Source: Neotamlana sargassicola (GTDB lineage Bacteria; Bacteroidota; Bacteroidia; Flavobacteriales; Flavobacteriaceae). From it: a stretch of DNA of 64,000 bases. Positions 45,578 to 53,981 of the stretch are shown here, in pieces (position 1 is the first letter of the stretch; the number at the start of each line of letters is the position of its first letter). The stretch is taken from the NCBI RefSeq assembly GCF_020523965.1, contig NZ_JAJAPX010000004.1:62001-126000 (forward strand), in the 5' to 3' direction. The notes under the pieces are model-generated. The model saw nothing but the letters and a program-made list of their open reading frames with translations, had not been told where the DNA came from and did no database searches. The position numbers and the translations under genes are program-made.

Positions 45578-46655
45578 AGTTATTTAAACAAGAATTTATA
45601 ATTGAAGTAATTTGAACTAAATCATTTTCTTGTAAACCAACATATACTGGCAAACATAAAACAGACGTTGAAATATGCTCAGCAATTGGACACAAGCTTG
45701 TTTTTATATAAGGTAATTTCTCTAAACTAGGAAAAAAATAACGTCTTGCGAAAATATTGTTTTCCTCCATCTTCTGCTTTACCTCAATTAAAGTGCTTTC
45801 ATTTTTAAAAATTATTGGGTAATAAGCATAATTCCATTTAAGTCCTTCTCTTATTTTTTGACGCCTCAAAACATTAAAATTCAAACTTACATCATAAAAA
45901 TCACATACTTTTTTTCGTTCTTCTATAATGAAATTGACATAAGGCAATACAGATAAACCCATTGCGGCTTGCAACTCACTCATTTTGGCATTAATACCTA
46001 AACCATGAAATTTTTCTGGGCCATTATGACCAAAATTGTGCCTAAACCAAAGCTCTTTTTCTATTTCTTTATTTTTACAAAATAAGGCACCGCCTTCACC
46101 CGAATGAAATAGTTTTGTTGCATGAAAACTACAAGTGCTAACGTCGCCATAATTAAAAATAGAATTGCCTTTATAAGTAACCCCAAAACAATGGGCTGCA
46201 TCATAAATTAACTTTAAACTATGCTTTTTCGCTATTTTTTCTAACACTTCTAAATTACAGGCATTACCATAAACATGTGTGGCCAAAATAGCAGTAGTTT
46301 TTGGGGTTATAGCGGCTTCTATTTTTGTTTCATCAATAGTTAAATAGTCTTTATGAATATCGACAAAAACAGGCGTACATTTTTCCCATACTATACTACT
46401 TGTGGTCGCCACATAACTAAAAGGTGTTGTAATTACTTCACCGCAATTTCCAAAAGCATTTAAGGCTATTTGCAGTGGTAATGTGCCATTTGTCGTTGGT
46501 ATAACAAAATCTACATTTAAAAAGCTCTGTAATTTTTTTCTAAACTCTTTATATAATTCGCCATTGTTTGTTAACCATTGGTTTTTCCAGATACGCGATA
46601 TCAGCTCTTGAAATTCTTCTTGTGGAGGTAAAAAAGTTTTAGTTACAGGTATCAT
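45567..46655 (-). CDS. DegT/DnrJ/EryC1/StrS family sugar aminotransferase
   Basis: This is a 362-residue PLP-dependent enzyme that aminates a nucleotide keto-sugar. The PLP lysine is Lys181 in SFHATKLFHSGEGGAL, with the preceding IYDAAHCFGV (150-159) holding the cofactor-binding Asp. QWLTNNGELYKEF (about 26-38) and TTPFSYVATTSS (about 76-87) are also typical. It implies that a 3-, 4- or 6-deoxy amino sugar is part of the glycan. No matching dehydratase or epimerase gene is in the window, so the substrate must come from elsewhere. Five bases separate it from the wzt stop upstream. Confidence 0.92.
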   Translation of the reverse strand: MIPVTKTFLPPQEEFQELISRIWKNQWLTNNGELYKEFRKKLQSFLNVDFVIPTTNGTLPLQIALNAFGNCGEVITTPFSYVATTSSIVWEKCTPVFVDIHKDYLTIDETKIEAAITPKTTAILATHVYGNACNLEVLEKIAKKHSLKLIYDAAHCFGVTYKGNSIFNYGDVSTCSFHATKLFHSGEGGALFCKNKEIEKELWFRHNFGHNGPEKFHGLGINAKMSELQAAMGLSVLPYVNFIIEERKKVCDFYDVSLNFNVLRRQKIREGLKWNYAYYPIIFKNESTLIEVKQKMEENNIFARRYFFPSLEKLPYIKTSLCPIAEHISTSVLCLPVYVGLQENDLVQITSIINSCLNNYGA

Positions 46656-46660
46656 TTATA

Positions 46661-47857
46661 TTAACTAATAAAATCATAGGTTGCTCTTAATAAAAAAGGT
46701 TGCCAAACTTCTTTTTCATGAATAACTTGAAATTCTCCAATGTTATTAATTCTAAGCCTTGGTTCATTCGTCATTCCACTTTTCATAACCAAATTAAAAT
46801 TATATAGCCCTTTAGATAATTGCAAATCACTTACATCAACAAGAACTCTCATACTTTTGTTTTCAATTGAATTAAATTGACTTTCTTGTAACATTGCTAT
46901 TGGGCGTTGCTCCTTATCAGATATAATTATAACAATGCAAAATGTTTCCTTTTTAATTTTAGTTGTAAAATTAATATCCAATTTTAAGTTTCCTCCCCAA
47001 TTAATAACTGGAAAGCCATTTATTACAGACTCTGTTTTAATTTTAAAGCTATCTAAGGTTAAACTATTATCATCAAAAACTACATTACTATTGTTATTTG
47101 TAAACCTGCTATAATATTTATCAATCCCTTCGCCAATATCCTCTCCTACATATTTTGGCTCACCGTTTTCCATTAATATTATTTTGTTGCAAATTCGTGA
47201 AACCATGGGCATGCTATGGCTTACAAAAACGACCGCTGTATTAGGTAAAATAGTATCAATAGTCTTAAAGCATTTTAATGTAAACCCCAAATCTCCCACC
47301 GCTAAAACCTCATCAATAATTAGTACATCGGGTTCCATTTGTGCTGCTACGGCAAATCCTAAGCGCACTTTCATGCCAGAACTATAATTTTGCACAGGCA
47401 TATCAATAAACTCACGTATTTCGGCAAAATCGATTATATCTTCTAGTTTATCATCAATTTCCTTACGTGTAAATCCTAATATTGCTCCGTTATTATAAAT
47501 ATTTTCACGACCACTTAAAATCGGGTTAAAACCTGCGCCTAGTTCGATTAATGCACCAACGCGTCCCTTAATGGTTACTTGACCAGAATCGGGTTTTATC
47601 AGTCCGTTTAAAATTTTCAACAGGGTCGATTTACCAGCGCCATTATGTCCTATTAAACCTAAACATTCGCCACGTTTAAGCTCAAAATTAATATCTTTAA
47701 CTGCCCAAAATTCTTTAGGTCGTAAAATTCTTTCTTTATTACTACTACTTACACCGCTTATTAAATCTTTTATTCCGTACCACAGGCTTGTTTTTAAGTC
47801 TTTACAAAACTTTTTACTAACATTTTCAACCTTTAACAACAACTCTCCTTCTGTCAT
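46661..47857 (-). CDS. wzt: Polysaccharide ABC exporter ATP-binding protein Wzt, with C-terminal carbohydrate-binding domain
   Basis: This protein of about 398 residues is the ATPase of a Wzm/Wzt exporter. Walker A GHNGAGKST is at 70-78, signature YSSGM at 158-162, Walker B VLIIDEVLAVGD at 178-189 and the switch His at 214. Residues from about 245 to the end form a beta-rich domain as in Wzt_C of E. coli O8/O9a, which binds the modified end of the polymer before export. I chose ATG at 47855-47857 over a GTG at 47864-47866, because it leaves one base after the wzm stop. Together with wzm it shows ABC-dependent export. Confidence 0.92.
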   Translation of the reverse strand: MTEGELLLKVENVSKKFCKDLKTSLWYGIKDLISGVSSSNKERILRPKEFWAVKDINFELKRGECLGLIGHNGAGKSTLLKILNGLIKPDSGQVTIKGRVGALIELGAGFNPILSGRENIYNNGAILGFTRKEIDDKLEDIIDFAEIREFIDMPVQNYSSGMKVRLGFAVAAQMEPDVLIIDEVLAVGDLGFTLKCFKTIDTILPNTAVVFVSHSMPMVSRICNKIILMENGEPKYVGEDIGEGIDKYYSRFTNNNSNVVFDDNSLTLDSFKIKTESVINGFPVINWGGNLKLDINFTTKIKKETFCIVIIISDKEQRPIAMLQESQFNSIENKSMRVLVDVSDLQLSKGLYNFNLVMKSGMTNEPRLRINNIGEFQVIHEKEVWQPFLLRATYDFIS

Positions 47858-47858
47858 A

Positions 47859-48698
47859 CTAAGCACTTAAACGTTCTACAATTACAGGAATAGATAAGCG
47901 GTACCAAACTAACCCCAACATAAGTACTGGCAAACATAACATTACAATTAAAATATAAATGTTTAAATAAGCAAAAGTTCCGTTAAAAAGCATATCTCTA
48001 GTAATACCAATAACATAGGTTAGTGGATTTAACTCCATAAAAGTTTTCATGAGCCCATTACTAGGTACAGCGTAAACCACCGGAGTTACATACATAAAAA
48101 ACGACATTACTAAATTTATTACTTTACCTATATCTTTATATAACATACTAAATGGCGTTAAAATTAAACCCACTGCCACACCTAGTAAAATAAGAACAAG
48201 CAAGCCCACTGGAAACAATAACATAGTTAAGCTAAAACTAACTTTGTAAATAAGCATTAAAATAAAAAGCAACCCTATTTTAAATACACTGTTAAATAAC
48301 ATTTTGTATATGCCCGATAAAATTAGAGCTTCTTTAGGAAAGTTAATTTTACTTAAAAGGCCACGAGCACCATTAGTACTTGCGGTTGGCATAGTTAATG
48401 CTTCTTTAAAAATAGACCAAATTAGTGTACCAGAAAACACATAAACCGGGTAACTTATTCCAGTATCGGATAATTGAACCGTACCTGAACTACTTAAGAA
48501 AATCCATACTATAGCTGTGGTAATTGGCATAATAAAAGCCCATATTACACCTAAATACGACTGTCTGTATTGCGCTTTTATGTCACGCTCGGCCAACTGT
48601 CGGGCCAAAAACCTCGATCCAACAACATCGTTAAGACTTTCCTTTAAAATTTTAAAAAAACTAAGGCTATTTTCTTTTTTATAAATTCTCGTTTCCAT
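47859..48698 (-). CDS. wzm: Polysaccharide ABC exporter permease Wzm
   Basis: This 279-residue inner-membrane protein has six hydrophobic segments. The N-terminal stretch SRFLARQLAERDIKAQYRQS (about 28-47) and LGVIWAFIMPITTAIVWIF are hallmarks of the ABC-2 type KpsM/Wzm family, as is the late YVIGITRDMLFNGTF. It pairs with wzt, which starts right after it, to move a lipid-linked polysaccharide across the inner membrane. It starts eight bases after wzc. The neighbouring Wza/Wzc genes suggest that transport continues through an outer-membrane channel. Confidence 0.93.
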   Translation of the reverse strand: METRIYKKENSLSFFKILKESLNDVVGSRFLARQLAERDIKAQYRQSYLGVIWAFIMPITTAIVWIFLSSSGTVQLSDTGISYPVYVFSGTLIWSIFKEALTMPTASTNGARGLLSKINFPKEALILSGIYKMLFNSVFKIGLLFILMLIYKVSFSLTMLLFPVGLLVLILLGVAVGLILTPFSMLYKDIGKVINLVMSFFMYVTPVVYAVPSNGLMKTFMELNPLTYVIGITRDMLFNGTFAYLNIYILIVMLCLPVLMLGLVWYRLSIPVIVERLSA

Positions 48699-48706
48699 TA
48701 AAAAGA

Positions 48707-51169
48707 TTATTTTTTAAATAGCTTTTTTAACTTTTCAAGAAAACCTTTTTTCTTATCGTTTTCATGATAACCATTAGCATAAGCTCCATAACCATAACCG
48801 TAACCATAGCCGTAACCATAGCCATAGCCATATTTTCCTTTTTGGTTGAACCCGTTATATACAAAGCTTAGGTTTTTAATTTCGCCTTTGTTGTATTTAT
48901 CGTTTACCAAGTTAATCATACCTTTTTGAGTATAATCTTGCCTAACTACATATATTGATGCATCAACATACTCGGTAAGTTCTAAAGCATCGGCCACAAG
49001 ACCAACTGGAGGTGTATCTAAAACTATATAATCGTACTTTTCTTTTAATGTTGCCATTAAATCGTCCATACGTTCACTCATAAGTAATTCTGAAGGATTT
49101 GGAGGAATTGGACCAGATGTAATTACATCTAAATTTTCAACCAACGTTTTTTGTACAACCTCATCATATTTTTTTTGCCCAATTAAATAATTTACAACGC
49201 CTAATTCATTTTCAATTTCAAAATCTCCAAATATTTTAGGCTTCCGTAAATCTAACCCAACTAAAACTGTTTTTTTTCCACTCATGGCAAAAACGGTAGC
49301 AATATTTATAGAACAAAAGGTTTTACCTTCACCACTTACAGATGATGTTACCATAACCGATTTTGTTCCTAGCAAACTTTTAGTTTTATAAAAATACTGC
49401 AAACTAGACCGCAACGCTCTAAAAGCTTCGGCCATAGTTGATTTTGGTTTGCGTTGCACGGCCAAGTTATTATCTAAAGTATTTTTACCAACAACACCAA
49501 GCAATGGAATATTTGATAGATTTTCGAGCACCTGAGGGTTATGAATTTTAGTATCGAAAAACGTAATTAAAAAAGCAATTAAAAGTAAGGGTAAAATTCC
49601 TCCAATAACTGCAAATAAATAACGAGAGCTCAATTTTAAATCAATGGGAACAGCGCCAGTATCCTTAGCCGTATCTATTACCAATACATCTGATACACTT
49701 GCCGATTTAATAATATCGGCTTCCCCACGCTTAGACAAAAACATGTTATATGTTCTTTCGCTTAACGAATATTGTCTTTGTATATCGAATAATTGTTGTT
49801 GGGCCTTAGGTAGTTTTCGAATTTTAGCTTCTTCTATGGCAATTTTAGAATCTATAATTCCTATTTCTCGATTTGTTTCTTTGGTAACCGAACTTATATT
49901 TTCGAAAATTACATTTTTTAAACCATCTATTTGTCTGTTTAAATCTTCAAAAATTGTAGCATCGCTTCTCACTGTAGAGCTGTACTTCGATTTTTGCACA
50001 GACAGTTTATTAATTTCACCTATATTTCCTAGTATGTGCCCATCATCAATACCGGCCACTGCTGGCGCAGGAATTTCAGTAAACGAATCGCTAGTTTCTA
50101 AATAGGTTTTTAGGCTGGCATAATAGGCTAGTTTTTCCTTTTGCTCCTCACGAGATTCTTCTAAATTATTAATTTTAGAGTTTATTATTGCTCCTTCTTC
50201 GGTTAAATTAAATATTTTGTTTTGTTCTTTATACCTATTTAAAGAATCTGCATTTAAGGTTAATTGGTTTTTTACACGATCTAACTGTGCATCAATAAAA
50301 TTAATGGTATTGGTTACAAATTGGTTCTTTCTATCTAATTGCTCTTCACTTAAAACCTGAACAGTCTCGTTTAAATAATCTACAATTTTCGCCTTATTTA
50401 CATCTACCATATTTAAATTTAAAATGGCTGAATTTTTAGGATTGTTTATATTTAGCTTATTTCTGTACTTGCTTACAACACCATCAAAATTATGAAACTG
50501 TATATAAAATTTATCACCAGAAGTTACCTTCCGTTTCTCTCTAAGAGAAACAACACCATTTAAAAAAGGCAAGTCTATAACATCATTTAAACGATATTGC
50601 CTTTTAAACTCACCTAAGTTTACGCTTATAGTTTCTTTTGTTTTATCGGTATAATTTTGGGTTTGTGCTGAATTTGATTCAAAATTAACATAAACCTCAA
50701 CCATTTCATTTTCTAAAAAAGTAATACGAATAGGTATATTTAAAAGTTGATAGGTATTTGGAGTTACATCAAATTTAAAAGGCGCATAGCTATAAACATC
50801 ATCCTTTCTAAACCTCGATTGCTTTAAATAAGATAGATAAAACTCCAAATTATCAACAACCTTTTCGTGTAGAGACCTTGATTTTAAAGAGTTTAATATA
50901 GTTTGTACTTTTCCTGAAACACCACCCCAATTAAAGGTTAAACTAGTATTTGATGTAAATAAAGGGTTAGACTCATCTTCGACCGATATTTGGGTGCTTA
51001 AACGGTAAGACTGCTGTGTTCTAATATTTTGTTGATACACAATAAAAATGCCAACACCTATAAAAAGAACAAATAATTTCCAGTAACTTAAAACCCGACT
51101 TATAAAAGCCTTTACATCGAACGACAAGCCACCTCCAGACGATTCCGATCCTTCAAACTCTTCTTCCAT
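48707..51169 (-). CDS. wzc: Wzc-like tyrosine autokinase, polysaccharide co-polymerase
   Basis: This 820-residue inner-membrane protein regulates chain length and export. The N-terminal region has a membrane helix (about 30-48), a long periplasmic part with coiled coil (about 250-500), a second helix (about 513-535) and a cytoplasmic BY-kinase domain: Walker A SVSGEGKT at 610-617, Walker A' VLVGLDLRKP at 635-644, Walker B IVLDTPP at 715-721. The phosphorylated tail is unusual: eight Tyr-Gly pairs in a row (780-795) followed by AYANGY, giving ten tyrosines. The tail ends in a Lys-rich stretch. Wzc normally accompanies Wzy-type assembly. Confidence 0.94.
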   Translation of the reverse strand: MEEEFEGSESSGGGLSFDVKAFISRVLSYWKLFVLFIGVGIFIVYQQNIRTQQSYRLSTQISVEDESNPLFTSNTSLTFNWGGVSGKVQTILNSLKSRSLHEKVVDNLEFYLSYLKQSRFRKDDVYSYAPFKFDVTPNTYQLLNIPIRITFLENEMVEVYVNFESNSAQTQNYTDKTKETISVNLGEFKRQYRLNDVIDLPFLNGVVSLREKRKVTSGDKFYIQFHNFDGVVSKYRNKLNINNPKNSAILNLNMVDVNKAKIVDYLNETVQVLSEEQLDRKNQFVTNTINFIDAQLDRVKNQLTLNADSLNRYKEQNKIFNLTEEGAIINSKINNLEESREEQKEKLAYYASLKTYLETSDSFTEIPAPAVAGIDDGHILGNIGEINKLSVQKSKYSSTVRSDATIFEDLNRQIDGLKNVIFENISSVTKETNREIGIIDSKIAIEEAKIRKLPKAQQQLFDIQRQYSLSERTYNMFLSKRGEADIIKSASVSDVLVIDTAKDTGAVPIDLKLSSRYLFAVIGGILPLLLIAFLITFFDTKIHNPQVLENLSNIPLLGVVGKNTLDNNLAVQRKPKSTMAEAFRALRSSLQYFYKTKSLLGTKSVMVTSSVSGEGKTFCSINIATVFAMSGKKTVLVGLDLRKPKIFGDFEIENELGVVNYLIGQKKYDEVVQKTLVENLDVITSGPIPPNPSELLMSERMDDLMATLKEKYDYIVLDTPPVGLVADALELTEYVDASIYVVRQDYTQKGMINLVNDKYNKGEIKNLSFVYNGFNQKGKYGYGYGYGYGYGYGYGAYANGYHENDKKKGFLEKLKKLFKK
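48785..48832. repeat. Hexanucleotide-type array encoding (Tyr-Gly)8 in wzc
   Basis: On the minus strand eight consecutive TA[T/C]-GG[A/T/C] pairs encode the Wzc tyrosine tail. The third bases vary between copies, so it is not a perfect microsatellite; the protein repeat seems maintained by selection. Loss or gain of six bases would change the number of tyrosines without a frameshift. Confidence 0.9.
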
Positions 51170-51179
51170 ACTCTAACTA

Positions 51180-51968
51180 TTAAAGGTTTCTTGTTAAAAA
51201 ATAAGTCGATACTAATAACGATACCAAGGACGATATAGTAGCCAAGTTTTGCATTGCCGTTTGTCCTGCGCCCAAGGCTTTTCTTTTTAACGGCTTTACT
51301 AAAATAATATCGTTTGGCTCTATGTAGTAATAAGGCGATTTCATGGCTTTAACATCGGTTAAATCTATATGATGAATGCGTTGCCCTTCTGGGTACTGCC
51401 TTATTATTAAAATATCTTTTCTATCTCCTGTTTCACTTATATCACCTGCATTTGCTAAGGCTTCAACTATATTCACTCTATCTTGTAACAAAGTATGAAC
51501 TCCAGAACCAATCTCTCCAATGGTTGTATATTTTAAACCGGCTAGTTTAACAGTAACAAAAATTTCGGCGGTTTCTTTAAAATATTGTTTAAGTAATTCG
51601 GCTTCTACTTTTTCTTTTATTTCTGCAATAGTAAAACCTAAAACATTCATTTTACCTAATACAGGAAACTCAATATTTCCGTGCATATCTACAGTAAAAC
51701 CATTAAAGTACAACCCGCCAGATTGATTACCCGATTCCGATTCTCCAACCGGATTAAACATACTTACCAATTCTTGGTCTAACGCTTTTACCCTTATGCT
51801 CAGCATATCATTTACTTGCACACGATAAGGTTTTGGCTGTTCAATTAACCCCAAATCTTCGGCAGTTATTCCATCTCTTTCCTGTAAATAAACGAGATCT
51901 CTGTTAGTTAGGCAAGATGAAAATAAAACACAAAAAATTAAGTAAACAAATACAAAATATTTATTCAT
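51180..51968 (-). CDS. wza: Polysaccharide export outer-membrane lipoprotein, Wza-like
   Basis: This protein of about 262 residues forms or contributes to the outer-membrane channel for the polysaccharide. It begins with a lipoprotein signal (MNKYFVFVYLIFCVLFSSC, lipobox LFSSC with Cys19). A polysaccharide export domain follows (YRVQVNDMLSIRVKALDQ near 45-62; GNIEFPVLGKMNVLGFT), then an SLBB-type segment and a C-terminal hydrophobic stretch (LATISSLVSLLVSTYFL). I chose ATG at 51966-51968; an ORF extension to 52022 would put 18 residues before the signal and run through the -7 box. It is the first gene of the 38-gene locus. Confidence 0.92.
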   Translation of the reverse strand: MNKYFVFVYLIFCVLFSSCLTNRDLVYLQERDGITAEDLGLIEQPKPYRVQVNDMLSIRVKALDQELVSMFNPVGESESGNQSGGLYFNGFTVDMHGNIEFPVLGKMNVLGFTIAEIKEKVEAELLKQYFKETAEIFVTVKLAGLKYTTIGEIGSGVHTLLQDRVNIVEALANAGDISETGDRKDILIIRQYPEGQRIHHIDLTDVKAMKSPYYYIEPNDIILVKPLKRKALGAGQTAMQNLATISSLVSLLVSTYFLTRNL

Positions 51969-51988
51969 TTTGGTAGATGGATTTATGA

Positions 51989-52014
51989 CAAATATAAGTT
52001 TTAGGCATGAACAA
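51989..52014 (-). promoter_or_regulatory. Putative promoter of the polysaccharide locus
   Basis: Read on the minus strand, TATATTTG (51989-51996) matches the Bacteroidota -7 consensus exactly and lies 20 bases before the wza ATG. A TTG (52012-52014) lies 15 bases upstream of it, shorter than the usual 17-23. No other good promoter is seen in the longer gaps further down the locus, so much of it may be read from here. Confidence 0.55.
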
Positions 52015-52071
52015 TAAAACATATAACTACTTTTTTGGTTTTTTATGCGTTATTTGTAAAAAATTTACACC

Positions 52072-53934
52072 TTGAATTACTTAACAGTAGAAAATATTGG
52101 AAAATCCTACGGCGAGTTAACCTTGTTCGAAGATATTTCGTTTAGCATACATAAAGATCAAAAAATTGCCTTTGTAGCCAAAAATGGCACAGGAAAAACA
52201 TCCATATTAAAAATTCTTTCTGGTGAAGACATACCCGACTCAGGAAATGTTATTTACCGTAAAGACATTAAGGTCTCCTTTTTATCACAAGACCCAAAAT
52301 TCGATAAAAATTTAACTATTGAAGAAACTATTTTTGTAAGCGATAACCCCATATTAAAAGTTATTGCCAATTACGAAAAAGCCCTATTAAACCCAGAAGA
52401 AACCGAAGCTTACCAAAGCGCCTTTGAAGCTATGGAACGTTACCAAGCTTGGGATTTCGAAACGCTTTACAAACAAATTCTTTTTAAACTTAAACTTGAT
52501 AATTTAGAACAAAAAATAAGCACGCTTTCTGGAGGACAAAAAAAACGGCTTGCTCTAGCCAATGCTTTAATTAACAAACCCGACTTACTTATTCTAGACG
52601 AGCCAACCAACCATTTAGATTTAGAAATGATTGAATGGCTCGAAAGCTTTTTTGCCAAAGAAAATATCACCCTTTTTATGGTAACGCACGACCGTTACTT
52701 TTTAGAGCGCGTTTGCAATGAAATTATTGAGCTAGACGAAGGCCAATTATACACCTACAAAGGCAATTACTCATATTACTTAGAGAAACGAGACGAACGC
52801 ATTGAACGCGAAGCCGTAGAAACGGGAAAAGCCAAACAACTCTTTAAAAAAGAACTTGAATGGATGCGCCGCCAACCTAAGGCACGAACTACAAAATCGA
52901 AATCTAGAATTGATGATTTTACCGATATAAAACACCGTGCACACCAGCGCCGTAACGATCATCAAATTCAGTTAGAATTAAACATGGAGCGTTTAGGGAG
53001 TAAAATTCTAGAATTCCATAATGTATCCAAAGCATTTAAAGATAAACGCATTCTTGATAAATTTGAATATACCTTTAAAAAAGGCGAACGTGTTGGTATA
53101 ATTGGTAAAAATGGTACAGGAAAAACCACGTTCTTAAACATTTTAACCCAAACAACACAACCCGATTCTGGTAAAGTAGTAAAAGGCGAAACTGTAAAAT
53201 TTGGCTATTACACCCAAAATGGCATTACTATAAAACCAGAACAAAAAGTTATTGATATAATAAAAGAATTCGGCGATTTTATCCCTTTAAAAAAAGGCAG
53301 ACAAATTAGCGCACAACAACTTTTAGAACGCTTTTTATTCAGCAGAAAAAAACAATACGATTTTGTTGAAAAACTAAGTGGTGGCGAGCGTAAACGCTTA
53401 TATTTATGTACCGTTTTAATTCAAAATCCTAATTTTTTAATTCTCGATGAACCTACAAACGATTTAGATATTGTTACTCTAAATGTTTTAGAAGAATTTT
53501 TATTAGATTTCCCAGGTTGTATTATCGTAGTATCTCACGACCGCTATTTCATGGATAAAATTATAGATCATCTTTTCGTTTTTAAAGGTGATGGTAAAAT
53601 TGAAGATTTCCCTGGAAACTATACAGATTATCGTGTTTACGAAGATAGCCAACCAGAAACTCCTACAATAAAAGACGATAAAAAAGATAATAAAACGTTA
53701 AAACAAAACGAAGCTTCAAAACTAAGCTACAACGAGCAAAAGGAATTAAATAATATAGAAAGCAAATTAAAATCCTTAGCCTATGATAAAAAACAACTTG
53801 AAGATAAATTCTTAAACCCCGATTTAACACAAGATCAAATTAATGCCCTTTCTGAAGAATTACAAGGTATTATAAATGCTATTGAAGCAAAAGAAGAACG
53901 TTGGTTTGAATTAAGCGAAAAATTAGAAGGTTAG
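52072..53934 (+). CDS. ABC-F family ATP-binding protein, Uup-like
   Basis: This 620-residue soluble protein has two ABC domains and should act on ribosomes or in DNA-related processes like E. coli Uup. Domain 1 shows AKNGTGKT at 36-43 (Ala instead of the first Gly), LSGGQ at 152-156 and LILDEPTNHLD at 173-183. Domain 2 shows GKNGTGKT at 345-352, LSGGE at 435-439 and LDEPTNDLD at 458-466. The interdomain linker (about 220-310) is basic, and residues about 545-620 form a coiled coil as in Uup. It starts with TTG at 52072-52074. It is divergent from wza and ends in a heptamer array. Confidence 0.9.
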   Translation: MNYLTVENIGKSYGELTLFEDISFSIHKDQKIAFVAKNGTGKTSILKILSGEDIPDSGNVIYRKDIKVSFLSQDPKFDKNLTIEETIFVSDNPILKVIANYEKALLNPEETEAYQSAFEAMERYQAWDFETLYKQILFKLKLDNLEQKISTLSGGQKKRLALANALINKPDLLILDEPTNHLDLEMIEWLESFFAKENITLFMVTHDRYFLERVCNEIIELDEGQLYTYKGNYSYYLEKRDERIEREAVETGKAKQLFKKELEWMRRQPKARTTKSKSRIDDFTDIKHRAHQRRNDHQIQLELNMERLGSKILEFHNVSKAFKDKRILDKFEYTFKKGERVGIIGKNGTGKTTFLNILTQTTQPDSGKVVKGETVKFGYYTQNGITIKPEQKVIDIIKEFGDFIPLKKGRQISAQQLLERFLFSRKKQYDFVEKLSGGERKRLYLCTVLIQNPNFLILDEPTNDLDIVTLNVLEEFLLDFPGCIIVVSHDRYFMDKIIDHLFVFKGDGKIEDFPGNYTDYRVYEDSQPETPTIKDDKKDNKTLKQNEASKLSYNEQKELNNIESKLKSLAYDKKQLEDKFLNPDLTQDQINALSEELQGIINAIEAKEERWFELSEKLEG

Positions 53935-53968
53935 TTGTTTGTTGTTTGTTGTTTGTTGTTTGTTGTTT
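53934..53968. repeat. Heptamer repeat array, GTTGTTT x5
   Basis: Five exact copies of GTTGTTT begin at the last base of the ABC-F stop codon and end 13 bases before the ATG of the methyltransferase gene. The unit TTGTTTG is the same as the last unit of the first array at 11223-11257. The array is open in the forward frame, which makes a false N-terminal extension for the following gene. Confidence 0.95.
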
Positions 53969-53981
53969 GAAACTAATTAAT

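Noticed and set aside
49644-50105. Open frame of 153 codons on the plus strand inside wzc
   Set aside because: It runs antisense to a well-supported kinase gene and shows no recognisable domain or ribosome-site context.
11351-51968. Locus as a recently inserted island with mobile elements
   Set aside because: No transposase, integrase, tRNA or attachment repeats are seen at either border; transfer in the past remains possible but is not shown.
51969-52022. 18-residue extension at the N-terminus of Wza
   Set aside because: It would put residues before a clear lipoprotein signal and would be encoded partly by the -7 box.
53946-53981. N-terminal extension MLFVVCCLKLIN of the methyltransferase
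   Set aside because: It is a translation of the heptamer array and following spacer; the ATG at 53982 gives the proper family start.
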